From Gallionella sp. (GTDB lineage Bacteria; Pseudomonadota; Gammaproteobacteria; Burkholderiales; Gallionellaceae): DNA of 64,000 nucleotides. Both the position numbers and the translations under genes were made by a program. Below, piece after piece: positions 35,164-44,807 of this stretch. The DNA lies in assembly GCA_030645955.1 (NCBI GenBank), contig JAUSMR010000217.1, positions 22,951 to 86,950 on the forward strand, written 5' to 3'. The stretch's first letter is position 1, and each line of letters opens with the position of its first letter. Under the pieces are notes generated by a model. That model searched no databases, had not been told where the DNA came from, and saw only the letters and a program-made list of their open reading frames with translations.

Positions 35164-35997
35164 ATGATGCGCCACTTCCTCGCCATCGCCCTGCTCGCTG
35201 CAATTTTCCCGTCCACCGCACATGCCGGGAAGTTGCCGCGCCCCGATCATGTGGTCGTGGTGATCGAGGAAAACAGCGGTTACTCGCAGATCATGAATAT
35301 GCGCAACAGCAATTCGTACATCCACGCGCTGGCGAAACGCGGGGTGCTGTTCACTCAGTCTTACGGGGTCACTCATCCTAGCCAGCCGAATTATCTGGCG
35401 CTGTTTTCCGGCTCCACGCAGGGCATCACCCGCAATTCCTGCCCGCACACTTTCGATAACGACAATCTGGCTTCGTCTTTGCTGGCTGGGGGTCTTAGCT
35501 TCGCCAGTTATTCCGAATCGCTGCCTGCGGCGGGTGACTTGAGTTGCTCGTCCGGCGCATATCAGCGCAAGCACAATCCGGTGGCAAACTGGCAGGGGGT
35601 GCGGTTGCCCGCCGGGTTGAACCAGCGCTTTGCCGATTTTCCCAAGGATTTTTCCAGGCTCCCGACCGTATCATTCGTAATCCCTGATCAGGATAACGAC
35701 ATGCACGACGGCAATTTTAAGACGGCGGACGATTGGCTGAAAAGGCACATCGATCCCTATATCGAATGGGCGATGAAGCACAACAGCTTATTGATACTGA
35801 CCTGGGACGAGGACGATTACCGGGAGGGCAATCATGTCGTCACAATACTGGCGGGGCCGATGGTGAAGACGGGAAGCAGCGAACAGCGCATTGACCACTA
35901 CAGCGTGTTGCGCACCCTGCTCGACTTTTATGAATTACCCGCGTTCGGCGCAAGCCGCGATGCGGAGGCTATCAAGGATATCTGGATAAAACGCTGA
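35164..35997 (+). CDS. Secreted phosphoesterase of the acid phosphatase/phospholipase C type
   Basis: A 277-residue precursor with a signal peptide (about residues 1-21, AHA). The mature part has the HVVVVIEENSGY start typical of the phosphoesterase family (PF04185), THPSQPNYLALFSG with the nucleophile region, IPDQDNDMHDG and TWDEDDYREGNHVVTILAGPM metal-binding motifs. The likely substrate is a phosphomonoester or phospholipid head group. An upstream TTG would add six residues that do not fit an export signal. Confidence 0.87.
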   Translation: MMRHFLAIALLAAIFPSTAHAGKLPRPDHVVVVIEENSGYSQIMNMRNSNSYIHALAKRGVLFTQSYGVTHPSQPNYLALFSGSTQGITRNSCPHTFDNDNLASSLLAGGLSFASYSESLPAAGDLSCSSGAYQRKHNPVANWQGVRLPAGLNQRFADFPKDFSRLPTVSFVIPDQDNDMHDGNFKTADDWLKRHIDPYIEWAMKHNSLLILTWDEDDYREGNHVVTILAGPMVKTGSSEQRIDHYSVLRTLLDFYELPAFGASRDAEAIKDIWIKR

Positions 35998-36001
35998 CCA
36001 A

Positions 36002-36033
36002 ATGCAGGAGCGGGCATGGCCCGCTCCTGCATT
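36002..36033. terminator. Perfect palindrome AATGCAGGAGCGGGC, likely bidirectional terminator
   Basis: Arms AATGCAGGAGCGGGC and GCCCGCTCCTGCATT around ATG. It lies between converging genes (phosphoesterase and ferredoxin). The end sequence TGCAGGAGCG is shared with the inverted repeat at 52324-52386. Confidence 0.7.
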
Positions 36034-36045
36034 TATTGGACGAGG

Positions 36046-36318
<273 letters not shown>

Positions 36319-36355
36319 TTAATTTTCTAACATTTCGATGTTTTGGGCAAACGGA

Positions 36356-36939
<584 letters not shown>

Positions 36940-36959
<20 letters not shown>

Positions 36960-37491
36960 GCGCTACTTGTAATAACTGGTAATGCACTTGCCCCGCCTTG
37001 CCGGATTTAACCACCCGCCATGGCGAAGGCACATCTATCGCCGCGCCGGATTCGACATACACCACGCCGTGCTCGTTCAGCCGTTGCGGCAATATCTCCA
37101 ACAGTTTTGGCAGATAATCGCTCTGGAACGGTGGATCCAGAAAAATCACGTCATACCGCCGATTATCTCGGGAGGCGAATTCTAGCCCATCCTGTGCATG
37201 TACGAAAACATTTGCGCAACCCAATTTTTTAATATTGTCCTGCAAGGCGCGATAAGCCGTTCTGTTCATCTCCACCATCACCACCTGCCCGGCCCCGCGC
37301 GAAGCGGCTTCAAGCCCAAGCGCGCCGCTGCCGGCGAACAAATCCAGGCAGGTGCGCCCGTATAGCGTTTGCCCCAGCCAGTTGAACAACGTCTCGCGCA
37401 CGCGATCCGGCGTGGGGCGCAGGCCTGGCACGTCGGGAAAGCTGATCACACGGCTGCGCAGCTCGCCGCCAATTATCCTGACCTTATTTAT
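36940..37491 (-). CDS. rsmD: 16S rRNA (guanine-966-N2)-methyltransferase RsmD, apparent AUA start
   Basis: Methylates G966 of 16S rRNA. It has GLRPTPDRVRETLFNWL, the SAM motif DLFAGSGALGLEAASRGA and the catalytic FLDPPF motif. Homology requires the frame to start upstream of the GTG at 37449, because KVRIIGGELRSR (the conserved N-terminal strand) is encoded there. The only suitable start with a ribosome-binding site is ATA at 37491, preceded by AAGGAG and a 7-bp spacer. ATT at 37476 is a second rare option. The C terminus (QFAG) comes from the dispersed repeat. Confidence 0.9.
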
Positions 37492-37508
37492 TCCTGAACT
37501 CCTTGATT

Positions 37509-37580
37509 AGCCACGGATGAACACGAATTTACACGGATAAAATGCATTGGCTATCAGTGATCATCCGTGTTAATCCCTGG
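37509..37580. repeat. Iterated inverted-repeat element, CACGGAT type, without gene
   Basis: The left arm CCACGGATGAACACGAATTTACACGGAT has three 10-bp units. The right arm (ATCATCCGTGTTAATCCCTGG) holds the inverse of CCAGGGATTAACACGGATGAT. The architecture is the same as at 32890, 41361 and 45988 but with a different unit sequence. Confidence 0.7.
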
Positions 37581-37600
37581 ATAAAATATTTTTTCCGGAT

Positions 37601-38929
37601 TTATTTCGCAGCCCCGTTTGGCGCGCCGACGATCACCGTCGCCATTGCCTGCGGGTCGATATGGCGCGCAAACGCCGCGCGGATTTGCGCCACATTCACT
37701 TGCTCAACCTTGCGTGTGAAGTCGTCGAGGTAAGTCAGCGGCAGATCGTAAAAACCGATGGCGCTCAGGTAGTCGAGAATCTTGCGATTGCCGTCGATGC
37801 GCAAAGGAAATCCGCCGATGATATTCTGCTTGGCAGCCAGCAATTCCTTTTCATTCGGGCCATTGGAGATAAAATCCGCCAGTATTTTGCGCACCAGTTG
37901 CAGCGCTTCATCGGCTTGCTCCTTCTTGGTTTGCAGGCCTATCTGAAACACTCCGGGTTGCTTGAGCGGCATGAAATAACTGTAGACACTGTAAGCAAAG
38001 CCGCGTTTTTCGCGCACCTCGTTCATCAGGCGCGATGTAAACCCTCCTCCGCCCAGAATGTGGTTGCCGACATACAATGAAAAGTAGTCAGGATCGGTGC
38101 GCGCCATGCCCGGCGCGCCGACCAGAATGTGGCTTTGGCTGGCGGGATGGCTGATGCGCTGCTCGCTCGCCGCAATCCTCGTTTCAACATCGGGTAACGC
38201 GGCCGCCGCAGCGGCAAGAGGCAATTCCCCGGTGAGTTGCTGTGCGATGACCTCGGCTTTCGCGCGCGATACGTCACCCATGATGGCGACCACTGCGCCG
38301 CTGGCCTGGTAGTGCGAGCGATAGAAATCGGAGAGGTCTTGCACGGTAATCTTTTCCACGCTGGCGGCTTCCGGGGCAGACAGAGCGTAAGGGTGCGCGC
38401 CATACACCGCTTTCTGGAAAGCCTTGTCGGCGATGCTTTCCGGTTTGGTCTCAGCTTCTTTCAGGGCGTCAATCACCCGCGCTTTTTCGCGTGTCAAAAT
38501 CGTTTCTGGGAACAACGGGCGCTGCAACACCCGCGCCATGATGTCGAGCGCCTTGTCACGCTCCGCCGCGCTGCTCAGGGTGCGCAATGATACGCCGGCG
38601 CGATCGGGGTCAAAGCTGCCGCTCAATTGCGCGCCGATATCCGCCATGCCGCGCGAAATGTCGTCCTCGCTCAGCCCTTCCGCACCCAGGTCCAGCAGGT
38701 GATGGGTCAGGCTCGCCACGCCGGATTTTTCCGCCGCATCGAAGCTGCTGCCCGCCGGCAGGGTTACCGCCACATCCAGCATCGGAATATCGTGATCTTC
38801 GACAAACAACACCCGTGCACCGCTGGCGCTTTGCCAGTGCTGGATGGCTGGCGTGGCAAAAGCGACGGTTGCAATACAAAATAAGGCTGCAGCCCCAATG
38901 GATTTAATAAGCCTTGTTTTAGTGAGCAT
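37601..38929 (-). CDS. M16 peptidase-like protein lacking the zinc motif
   Basis: A 442-residue exported protein (signal peptide to about residue 25, VAFA) of the pitrilysin fold. The expected HxxEH is replaced by SLTHHLLDLGAEG, so it is probably the non-catalytic partner. It retains a C-terminal substrate-binding half (YSVYSYFMPLKQPGVFQIGLQT). It overlaps the catalytic paralogue upstream by 11 bp, which supports a heterodimer like other paired M16 proteins. Confidence 0.9.
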   Translation of the reverse strand: MLTKTRLIKSIGAAALFCIATVAFATPAIQHWQSASGARVLFVEDHDIPMLDVAVTLPAGSSFDAAEKSGVASLTHHLLDLGAEGLSEDDISRGMADIGAQLSGSFDPDRAGVSLRTLSSAAERDKALDIMARVLQRPLFPETILTREKARVIDALKEAETKPESIADKAFQKAVYGAHPYALSAPEAASVEKITVQDLSDFYRSHYQASGAVVAIMGDVSRAKAEVIAQQLTGELPLAAAAAALPDVETRIAASEQRISHPASQSHILVGAPGMARTDPDYFSLYVGNHILGGGGFTSRLMNEVREKRGFAYSVYSYFMPLKQPGVFQIGLQTKKEQADEALQLVRKILADFISNGPNEKELLAAKQNIIGGFPLRIDGNRKILDYLSAIGFYDLPLTYLDDFTRKVEQVNVAQIRAAFARHIDPQAMATVIVGAPNGAAK

Positions 38930-40283
38930 GAGACATTCCTTTGTTTTCAGATTTCGGCTTGCCTGAAAGCGGCTGCGGTTCGAGCACCGCAACGGTCAGG
39001 TTGTCGTCCTGCAAAAATTCTTCCGCGACTTGCCGCACCTGCTCCGCGGTCACCGCCTTGAGTTTTTCCAGTATCACCGGAATCGCCTGATGGCCCAGGC
39101 CGATGCTTTCCATCTGCCCGATCTGCATCGCCTGATAAAACACCGAGTCCAGCTTGTACACCTCGCCCGCCATCACTTGCGCCTTGACGCGCTGCAACTC
39201 TTCCTCGCTCACTCCGTCCTTCACCAGCAGCGCGATTTCCTGGCGCAGCGCAGCTTCGACATCGGCCACCGTTTTTCCTTTGCTGGGAGTAGCTGCAAGC
39301 GTGAACAAACCCGGGCCGCGCGAGGCGGACTCGTAATCCGCGCCAGCCCCACTGGCGATCTGCTGCTCGCGCACCAGATGCTTGTTAAGGCGCGCCGACT
39401 CGCTGCCGTCCAGCACTCCGGCCAGAATATCCAGCGCGTATGGCTTCCAGTCCTGCTCCGGATTCAGTAACGTCGGAGCGCGGTAGCTCATCACCAGATG
39501 CGGCAACTCGGCAGGCGCTTTTACCACCAACCGTTTAATACCGGCCTGTTGGGGCTCGGTGAATTCCCTGCGCGGTGGCTGGACACTCCTGGGAATAGTC
39601 CCGTAATAGCGCTGCGCCAGCGCGAACACTTCGTCTGCTTTCACATCACCCGCGATGACCAGCGTCGCATTGTTCGGCGCGTACCAGCGGCCATACCACG
39701 CCTTGGCATCGCTGACCTTCAGCGCTTCCAGATCGCTCATCCAGCCGATCACCGGATGCCGGTAGGGATGCTCCTGAAAAATCGTCGCCATCACTTTTTC
39801 ATTCATCAGCGCGCGCGGCTCATCATCGGTGCGCATGCGGCGTTCTTCCTTGACCACATTCACTTCCCTGGCGAACTCGACTGCGGAAAGATTCAGATTG
39901 TGCATCCGATCCGCTTCCAGCCGCATTGCCAGCGGCAATCTGGACTTGTGCAGCCGCTGAAAATAACCGGTGTAGTCATAGCTGGTAAAAGCGTTTTCGC
40001 GCCCGCCCGCTGCCGCGATGCGGTTGGAAAACTCTCCCGCCGGAACGGTTTTCGTGCCTTTGAACATCATGTGCTCCAGCACGTGCGCGATGCCGGTTAC
40101 GCCGGCTTGTTCGTCCATGCTGCCCGCTTTGTACCAGATCTGCTGCACCACCACCGGCGCGCGGTGATCTTCCTTGACGATGACTTTCAATCCGTTTTTC
40201 AGCGTATGTTCAAACACTTTCGCTTGCGCAGCTGTCTGCGGCCACCCCAAAAATAAGGCGATGCAAAGTAAATAAGTCTTCAT
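38919..40283 (-). CDS. Zinc metallopeptidase of the M16 (pitrilysin) family
   Basis: A 454-residue exported peptidase. The start at 40283 gives a signal peptide (residues 1-19, AQA). The zinc motif HVLEH sits at about residue 55, with a downstream Glu in VNVVKEERRMR. Both halves of the M16 fold are present. It is divergent from ftsY, which starts 98 bp away. A role in periplasmic peptide degradation is likely, but the substrate is unknown. Confidence 0.93.
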   Translation of the reverse strand: MKTYLLCIALFLGWPQTAAQAKVFEHTLKNGLKVIVKEDHRAPVVVQQIWYKAGSMDEQAGVTGIAHVLEHMMFKGTKTVPAGEFSNRIAAAGGRENAFTSYDYTGYFQRLHKSRLPLAMRLEADRMHNLNLSAVEFAREVNVVKEERRMRTDDEPRALMNEKVMATIFQEHPYRHPVIGWMSDLEALKVSDAKAWYGRWYAPNNATLVIAGDVKADEVFALAQRYYGTIPRSVQPPRREFTEPQQAGIKRLVVKAPAELPHLVMSYRAPTLLNPEQDWKPYALDILAGVLDGSESARLNKHLVREQQIASGAGADYESASRGPGLFTLAATPSKGKTVADVEAALRQEIALLVKDGVSEEELQRVKAQVMAGEVYKLDSVFYQAMQIGQMESIGLGHQAIPVILEKLKAVTAEQVRQVAEEFLQDDNLTVAVLEPQPLSGKPKSENKGMSHAH

Positions 40284-40380
40284 GTCCCTAGCCCTGAAAG
40301 ATGTAAACGGCATAAAATGCGTGCGCATTATGCGATATTTTTACACCTCTCGACTAAGATCCTTTCAACGGATTCCATCA

Positions 40381-41340
40381 ATGTTCAGCTTCCTGAAAAA
40401 AAATTCATCTAACGTTTCCAGCGAGAAGTCCGGCAGTGGCTGGATAGCGCGCCTGAAGTCCGGCCTGGCGCGCACCGGCAGCCAACTGAACAGCCTGTTC
40501 GTCCTCGGCGGAAAAATCGATGACGATCTTTACGAAGAACTGGAAACCATCCTGATCACCGCCGATGTCGGCATGGATGCGACCAACGCGCTGCTCGCCG
40601 ACCTGCGCCGCCAGGTGAAAGAACAGCATTTGATCGAAGCCGCACAACTCAGGGAAGCACTCGCGCATTGTTTGCTCAAACTGCTCAAGCCGCTGGCGCA
40701 ACCGCTGCAGGCCGGCACCCATAAACCCTTTGTCATCATGATGGTAGGCGTGAATGGCGCTGGCAAGACCACCTCCATCGGCAAGCTGGCGAAGTATCTG
40801 CAAGATCAGGGATTGTCGGTAATGCTCGCGGCAGGCGACACCTTTCGCGCCGCAGCGCGCGAACAGCTGATTGCCTGGGGAGTACGCAACAGTGTGGCGG
40901 TGATCGCACAGCAAAGCGGCGATGCCGCCGCTGTGATTTTCGATGCCGTGCAGGCCGCACAGGCGCGCAAGATCGACGTGGTGCTGGCCGACACCGCCGG
41001 ACGGCTGACCACCCAGGCGCACCTGATGGAAGAAATAAAAAAGGTGAAGCGCGTCATTACCAAAGCGCTACCGGACGCGCCACACGAGGTATTGCTGGTG
41101 CTGGATGCCAACACCGGACAGAACGCACTTAGCCAGGTCAAAGCCTTCGATCAGGCGCTCGGCGTGACGGGATTGATTCTGACCAAGCTGGACGGCACGG
41201 CCAAGGGCGGCGTGATCGCGGCGATTGCCAAGGCGCACCCGATTCCGGTGCGCTTCATCGGCATAGGTGAAGGAATGGATGATTTGCGTCCGTTCGTCGC
41301 GGAGGATTTTGTCGCGGCGCTGCTGGGGCTGGATGAATGA
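40381..41340 (+). CDS. ftsY: Signal recognition particle receptor FtsY
   Basis: The SRP receptor GTPase for co-translational membrane targeting. ATG at 40381 gives MFSFLKKNSSN, the usual short N terminus; the acidic A domain is very short. The NG domain has GVNGAGKTTSIGKLA (G1), DTAGRL (G3), TKLDGTAKGG (G4/5) and ends RPFVAEDFVAALLG. It precedes ftsE-ftsX as in many proteobacteria, separated by a repeat element. Confidence 0.97.
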   Translation: MFSFLKKNSSNVSSEKSGSGWIARLKSGLARTGSQLNSLFVLGGKIDDDLYEELETILITADVGMDATNALLADLRRQVKEQHLIEAAQLREALAHCLLKLLKPLAQPLQAGTHKPFVIMMVGVNGAGKTTSIGKLAKYLQDQGLSVMLAAGDTFRAAAREQLIAWGVRNSVAVIAQQSGDAAAVIFDAVQAAQARKIDVVLADTAGRLTTQAHLMEEIKKVKRVITKALPDAPHEVLLVLDANTGQNALSQVKAFDQALGVTGLILTKLDGTAKGGVIAAIAKAHPIPVRFIGIGEGMDDLRPFVAEDFVAALLGLDE

Positions 41341-41360
41341 ACCCGAAGACACTAATTCAA

Positions 41361-41453
41361 GCCACAGAGGACACAGAGAACACAGAGGTGAAGCGGATGC
41401 GCGTTCTTCTCTGTGAACTCTGTGAACTCTGTGAACTCTGTGCTCTCTGTGGC
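41361..41453. repeat. Iterated inverted-repeat element, CACAGAG type, without gene
   Basis: The left arm GCCACAGAGGACACAGAGAACACAGAGG has three 9-bp CACAGAGNN units. The right arm has five inverted units (CTCTGTGAA four times, then CTCTCTGTGGC). The outer ends GCCACAGAG/CTCTGTGGC are exact inverses. It lies between ftsY and ftsE. Confidence 0.85.
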
Positions 41454-41470
41454 AAATAGATTTTTTCAAG

Positions 41471-42223
41471 ATGATTAAATTCAATCAGGTCCACAAGCGT
41501 TATCCGGGCGGCAACCATGCGTTGAAGAACGTCTCGTTTGAAATCGCCAAAGGCGAGATGGTGTTCCTGACCGGACACTCGGGCGCGGGGAAGAGCACCT
41601 TGCTCAAACTTATCGCCGCAATCGAACGCCCCAACCTCGGCAGCGTGCTGGTCAACAACCAGAACGTCGGCGTGCTCAAAGGCCGCGCGCTGCCTTATCT
41701 GCGCCGCAACCTCGGCATCATTTTTCAGGACCACAAGCTGCTATTCGACCGGAACGTATTCGACAACGTGATGCTGCCGCTGCAAATCTGCGGCTTCGAT
41801 TATCGCGAAAGCCACAAACGGGTGCGCGCCGCACTCGACAAAGTAGGCCTGCTCAAGCGCGAAAAATCCAATCCCATCGCGCTGTCCGGCGGCGAGCAGC
41901 AGCGTCTGTGCATCGCCCGCGCCATAGTGAACCGCCCGACTATCCTGCTGGCCGACGAGCCGACCGGCAACCTGGATGCCGCCTACGCGCAGGAGATCAT
42001 GGCGATATTTAAATCCTTCCATCAGGTCGGCGTCACCCTGTTGATTTCCACCCATGATTCCAGCGTACTGCAGGACACCAGGGTGCGCGCCCTTGAACTG
42101 AGGCACGGGGAGCTGCAAAGCGCTTCGAACACCGACTCCACGCCAGAATTGCCGGATAGTGAATTGCCTGCCTTGGGCAAAGACCCAGGACAGGCCGCTT
42201 CGACAGGCTCAGGACAGGCATGA
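41471..42223 (+). CDS. ftsE: Cell division ATP-binding protein FtsE, C-terminally extended
   Basis: The ATPase of the FtsEX complex that activates septal peptidoglycan hydrolases. Walker [10 protein letters not shown], signature LSGGEQQR and Walker [13 protein letters not shown] are present. The protein is 250 residues, where the family has about 220. The last 28 residues are low-complexity (Ser/Pro/Gly), and the final dozen are the translation of a dispersed repeat (42188-42219). It overlaps ftsX by 4 bp (ATGA). Confidence 0.96.
   Translation: MIKFNQVHKRYPGGNHALKNVSFEIAKGEMVFLTGHSGAGKSTLLKLIAAIERPNLGSVLVNNQNVGVLKGRALPYLRRNLGIIFQDHKLLFDRNVFDNVMLPLQICGFDYRESHKRVRAALDKVGLLKREKSNPIALSGGEQQRLCIARAIVNRPTILLADEPTGNLDAAYAQEIMAIFKSFHQVGVTLLISTHDSSVLQDTRVRALELRHGELQSASNTDSTPELPDSELPALGKDPGQAASTGSGQA
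42188..42219. repeat. TTCGACAGGCTCAGGACAGGC repeat at the ftsE/ftsX junction
   Basis: GGACAGGC occurs twice, flanking GCTTCGACAGGCTCA. The same core is intergenic at 17033-17053 and in variants at 34029 and 53699. Here it encodes the end of FtsE and directly abuts the ftsX start codon. Confidence 0.8.
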
Positions 42224-43116
42224 GGCACGCACTCGCTCAAAACATCGGCGTAATGCGCCGCATGTTCGCCTCACCGCTGGCGGCCTTGCTCAACATTCTG
42301 GTCATCGGCATCGCGCTCAGTCTGCCGACCGGCATGTATGTGGTGCTGCAAAACGCGCAGGGCCTGGTCGCACAACTCTCCGGCACGCCGCAGATCAGCC
42401 TGTTCATGAACATGAATGCAAAAACAGATGACGTTGATGCTTTGCGCAACCGGCTCACGCAACACCCCGCCATCGCCCGCGTCGAATTTGTCGCGCGCGC
42501 GCAAGCGTTGGAGCAACTCAAGCAAAACGCCGGACTCGCCGACGTAATCGGCAGCTTGAACCAGAACCCGTTACCGGATGCCTTCGTCGTTTATCCGAAA
42601 TCAGGCGAAGCGCAAGCGCTGGATACACTGCGCAGCGAACTGGCAAAGCTCCCCAGAGTGGAACAGGCCCAACTCGATTCAGCCTGGGCATACAAGCTCG
42701 AAGCACTGCTCAAATTCGGGCGGATGGCGATGCTGATTCTGGCCGGCCTGCTCAGCCTCGCACTGGTTGCCATCACCTTCAACACTATCCGCCTGCAAAT
42801 CCTCACCCGGCGCGACGAGATTGAAGTATCCAAACTGATCGGCGCGACCAACGGCTTCATCCGCCGGCCGTACCTGTATTTTGGCGCGACGCAGGGACTG
42901 CTCGGCGGCATCATGGCCTGGCTTATCATCTCGATGAGCCTGCTGCTGCTCAACCACCAGCTCAAAGCGTTATCTCAACTCTATGCCAGCCAGTTTGTAT
43001 TACAACCGCTGTCGCTCGGCGATAGCCTGTCGCTGCTGCTGTTCTCGTTGTATCTCGGCTGGCTGGGAGCGTGGCTGTCAGTGGCGCGGTACTTGTCACA
43101 AATCGAGCCGCGCTAA
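42220..43116 (+). CDS. ftsX: Cell division protein FtsX
   Basis: Membrane subunit of the FtsEX complex. The 298-residue protein has four membrane helices (about residues 22-45, 170-195, 225-250 and 270-292) and a periplasmic loop between the first two (about residues 46-165) that engages hydrolase activators. Conserved ITFNTIRLQILTRRDEIEVSKLIGATNGFIRRPYLY lies after helix 2. Confidence 0.96.
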   Translation: MRHALAQNIGVMRRMFASPLAALLNILVIGIALSLPTGMYVVLQNAQGLVAQLSGTPQISLFMNMNAKTDDVDALRNRLTQHPAIARVEFVARAQALEQLKQNAGLADVIGSLNQNPLPDAFVVYPKSGEAQALDTLRSELAKLPRVEQAQLDSAWAYKLEALLKFGRMAMLILAGLLSLALVAITFNTIRLQILTRRDEIEVSKLIGATNGFIRRPYLYFGATQGLLGGIMAWLIISMSLLLLNHQLKALSQLYASQFVLQPLSLGDSLSLLLFSLYLGWLGAWLSVARYLSQIEPR

Positions 43117-43234
43117 CTTGAACCAGAGCAGAAAAAACCTATCATCAACCGCAGACCAATAGCACAGCCAAACCGGGGAAGAAGCTTATGTATTACCAAA
43201 TGAATCCGTTTATCGACCTGCCTGGGCAAAAGAC

Positions 43235-43897
43235 ATGAACCTTCTTGAAAAAGCCATGCGCCTGAAAGCACAGCGCCTGAAAGCCAAGTTACAGCCTCAA
43301 GCAGGCCGGCAAAGCAGATCGCCTTCGGCAATTAAAACCCCGGCTCCACAGAAGCCCAGCGCAAATCCAATTTCGCCTTGGCTGCTCATTACCGGAGGGA
43401 TAGGCTTTGTGCTGGGAGCGGCGGCTATCGGTATTTTGTTTAATCCGGTCAAAAGTGTAATTATCCCTGCCCTGCCAATGCAAAAAGCAGCCAGCCCAAC
43501 AGATTCGAGCCAACTCCCTCCTGTTGCGGCCAGCCAAAACAAAGCCAATGATGGCCGTCAAAAAGTTTCAGCCATCGTGAGCGACTGGGCCAAAGCGTGG
43601 GCTGCGAAAGATGCGGATAATTATCTATCCTTCTATGCGCCGGAATTCCGGCCTCCTCACGGCCTTGCACGTTCCGCCTGGGAAAAGCAGCGCCGCAACC
43701 GTTTAAGCAGGTACCGCAAAATCGAGATAGAGCTCTCGGGCCTGACAGTATCTTTGGAAAAAGATACTGCGACTGTCGAGTTCGTTCAGTCCTTTAAAGC
43801 AGATGGTTTTTCAGAAACCGGCTTGCCCAAGCGTCTTGATCTCAAACTGCATGGCACCCGGTGGATGATCGTAAAAGAAACCAGCGGCAAAGAATAA
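43235..43897 (+). CDS. Membrane-anchored protein with NTF2-like domain
   Basis: A 220-residue protein. A basic cytoplasmic N terminus (about 45 residues) is followed by one membrane helix (about 49-70) and a Ser/Pro linker. The C-terminal domain (about 108-220) contains VSDWAKAWAAKDADNYLSFYAPEFRP and a WMIVKE end typical of SnoaL/Cds6-type NTF2-like folds attached to cell-wall proteins. It starts 118 bp downstream of ftsX. A structural or regulatory role at the envelope is likely, but the ligand is unknown. Confidence 0.8.
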   Translation: MNLLEKAMRLKAQRLKAKLQPQAGRQSRSPSAIKTPAPQKPSANPISPWLLITGGIGFVLGAAAIGILFNPVKSVIIPALPMQKAASPTDSSQLPPVAASQNKANDGRQKVSAIVSDWAKAWAAKDADNYLSFYAPEFRPPHGLARSAWEKQRRNRLSRYRKIEIELSGLTVSLEKDTATVEFVQSFKADGFSETGLPKRLDLKLHGTRWMIVKETSGKE

Positions 43898-43921
43898 ACG
43901 CAATGATGCGCTTAAAAACAC

Positions 43922-43967
43922 GCCGCCTTTCTACCGCGGCCAGATGCTTCCGGTAGAAAGGCACGGC
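43922..43967. terminator. Long hairpin between convergent genes
   Basis: GCCGCCTTTCTACCG pairs with CGGTAGAAAGGCACGGC around a 13-bp loop, followed by TAAAAAG. It lies between the NTF2-like gene and the exported protein on the other strand and is a likely bidirectional terminator. Confidence 0.7.
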
Positions 43968-43977
43968 TAAAAAGCGG

Positions 43978-44388
43978 CTACTTGGCTGGAGTGCTTGCGT
44001 TTCCAAGCAGCGCCAAGGCTTGGTCTGCATCTTTGCGCAATGAACTTCCCGGATATTTCCTGATGAATTCGGAAAAAGCGGCTTGAGCCTGCGCCTTGTT
44101 ATCCAAATCGGCCAGCTTCATCGCCATTTTGAATTCCTCCAGCTCATCGGAGACTATGGTTTGCCCGGTTGCCTCATTTTTCCAGTATATATCCTCGGTT
44201 GACCCCGGCGTACCCCGGACACCCCCGGATGCAGTGGTTACACTGGTTTTTTTCTGCGGAGTCATCGACTCGATCTTGATCCTGAGCTTTTCCCAGAAAC
44301 TCTGCGCACTACCACCCTTTTCAGCCGCATAAAGCACCTGTGAGCCAAGAGCAAGTCCCAGCAAAAACAGCATAGTGATTTTTTTCAT
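43978..44388 (-). CDS. Exported TPR-like protein, 136 aa
   Basis: The start at 44388 has AAGGAG at good spacing and gives a signal peptide ending at about residue 21 (LYAAE). The middle is low-complexity Thr/Ser/Gly (residues 42-62), and the C-terminal part (AQAAFSEFIRKYPGSSLRKDADQALALL) resembles a single TPR/YfgM-like helical hairpin. The function is unknown. Confidence 0.75.
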   Translation of the reverse strand: MKKITMLFLLGLALGSQVLYAAEKGGSAQSFWEKLRIKIESMTPQKKTSVTTASGGVRGTPGSTEDIYWKNEATGQTIVSDELEEFKMAMKLADLDNKAQAQAAFSEFIRKYPGSSLRKDADQALALLGNASTPAK

Positions 44389-44463
44389 CGTCTTCTCCTT
44401 AAGTATCGTAGGGTGCATTTCATGCACCCACATGGTTATTATTGTTTTGAAAATGAAATTTAA

Positions 44464-44766
44464 TTATTTTAAAAGCGGATGATCTTTCGGCAGTTGTTTT
44501 GAGTACCAGATTGCAAGTTTATGCCTCAAAGTTTTTTCAGCGACCTGATCTTCAGGTAATGGCTGAATGACTTTATCATGAACAAGCAGCCTGTAAATGT
44601 ACAAGAGTTTCTCGCTTGCCGAATCAGTCGGTTCAAACTCGACCACACCGCGCCCCTCCGCATACTTCACGCCGGCGAGTAATGCCCCTTTAAATAATTC
44701 TGCTTCGTTTTTAAGTTTCTTCAAGGCGATCTCCGTCGCGGATTCAGGTTCGATGTTCAACAGCAT
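44464..44766 (-). CDS. Hypothetical protein, 100 aa
   Basis: A soluble, helical protein that I do not recognise. The first half (ATEIALKKLKNEAELFKGALLAGVKYAEGRG) and the second (HKLAIWYSKQLPKDHPLLK) contain amphipathic helices. There is no signal peptide. It lies 75 bp upstream of the exported TPR-like gene on the same strand. Coding status rests mainly on the frame and composition. Confidence 0.6.
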   Translation of the reverse strand: MLLNIEPESATEIALKKLKNEAELFKGALLAGVKYAEGRGVVEFEPTDSASEKLLYIYRLLVHDKVIQPLPEDQVAEKTLRHKLAIWYSKQLPKDHPLLK

Positions 44767-44779
44767 AGGGTGGATTGAT

Positions 44780-44807
44780 GCAAGGGCGATTCATGAATCG
44801 CCCTTGC
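44780..44807. repeat. Perfect 28-bp palindrome GCAAGGGCGATTCA/TGAATCGCCCTTGC
   Basis: Exact palindrome in the gap upstream of 44766. It is of the same family as 22358-22385 and the nested repeat at 32921-32985. Confidence 0.88.

Noticed and set aside
41401..41453. Tandem CTCTGTGAA units as a CRISPR-like array
   Set aside because: The unit is 9 bp with no unique spacers and faces an inverted copy. It fits the iterated inverted-repeat elements, not CRISPR.
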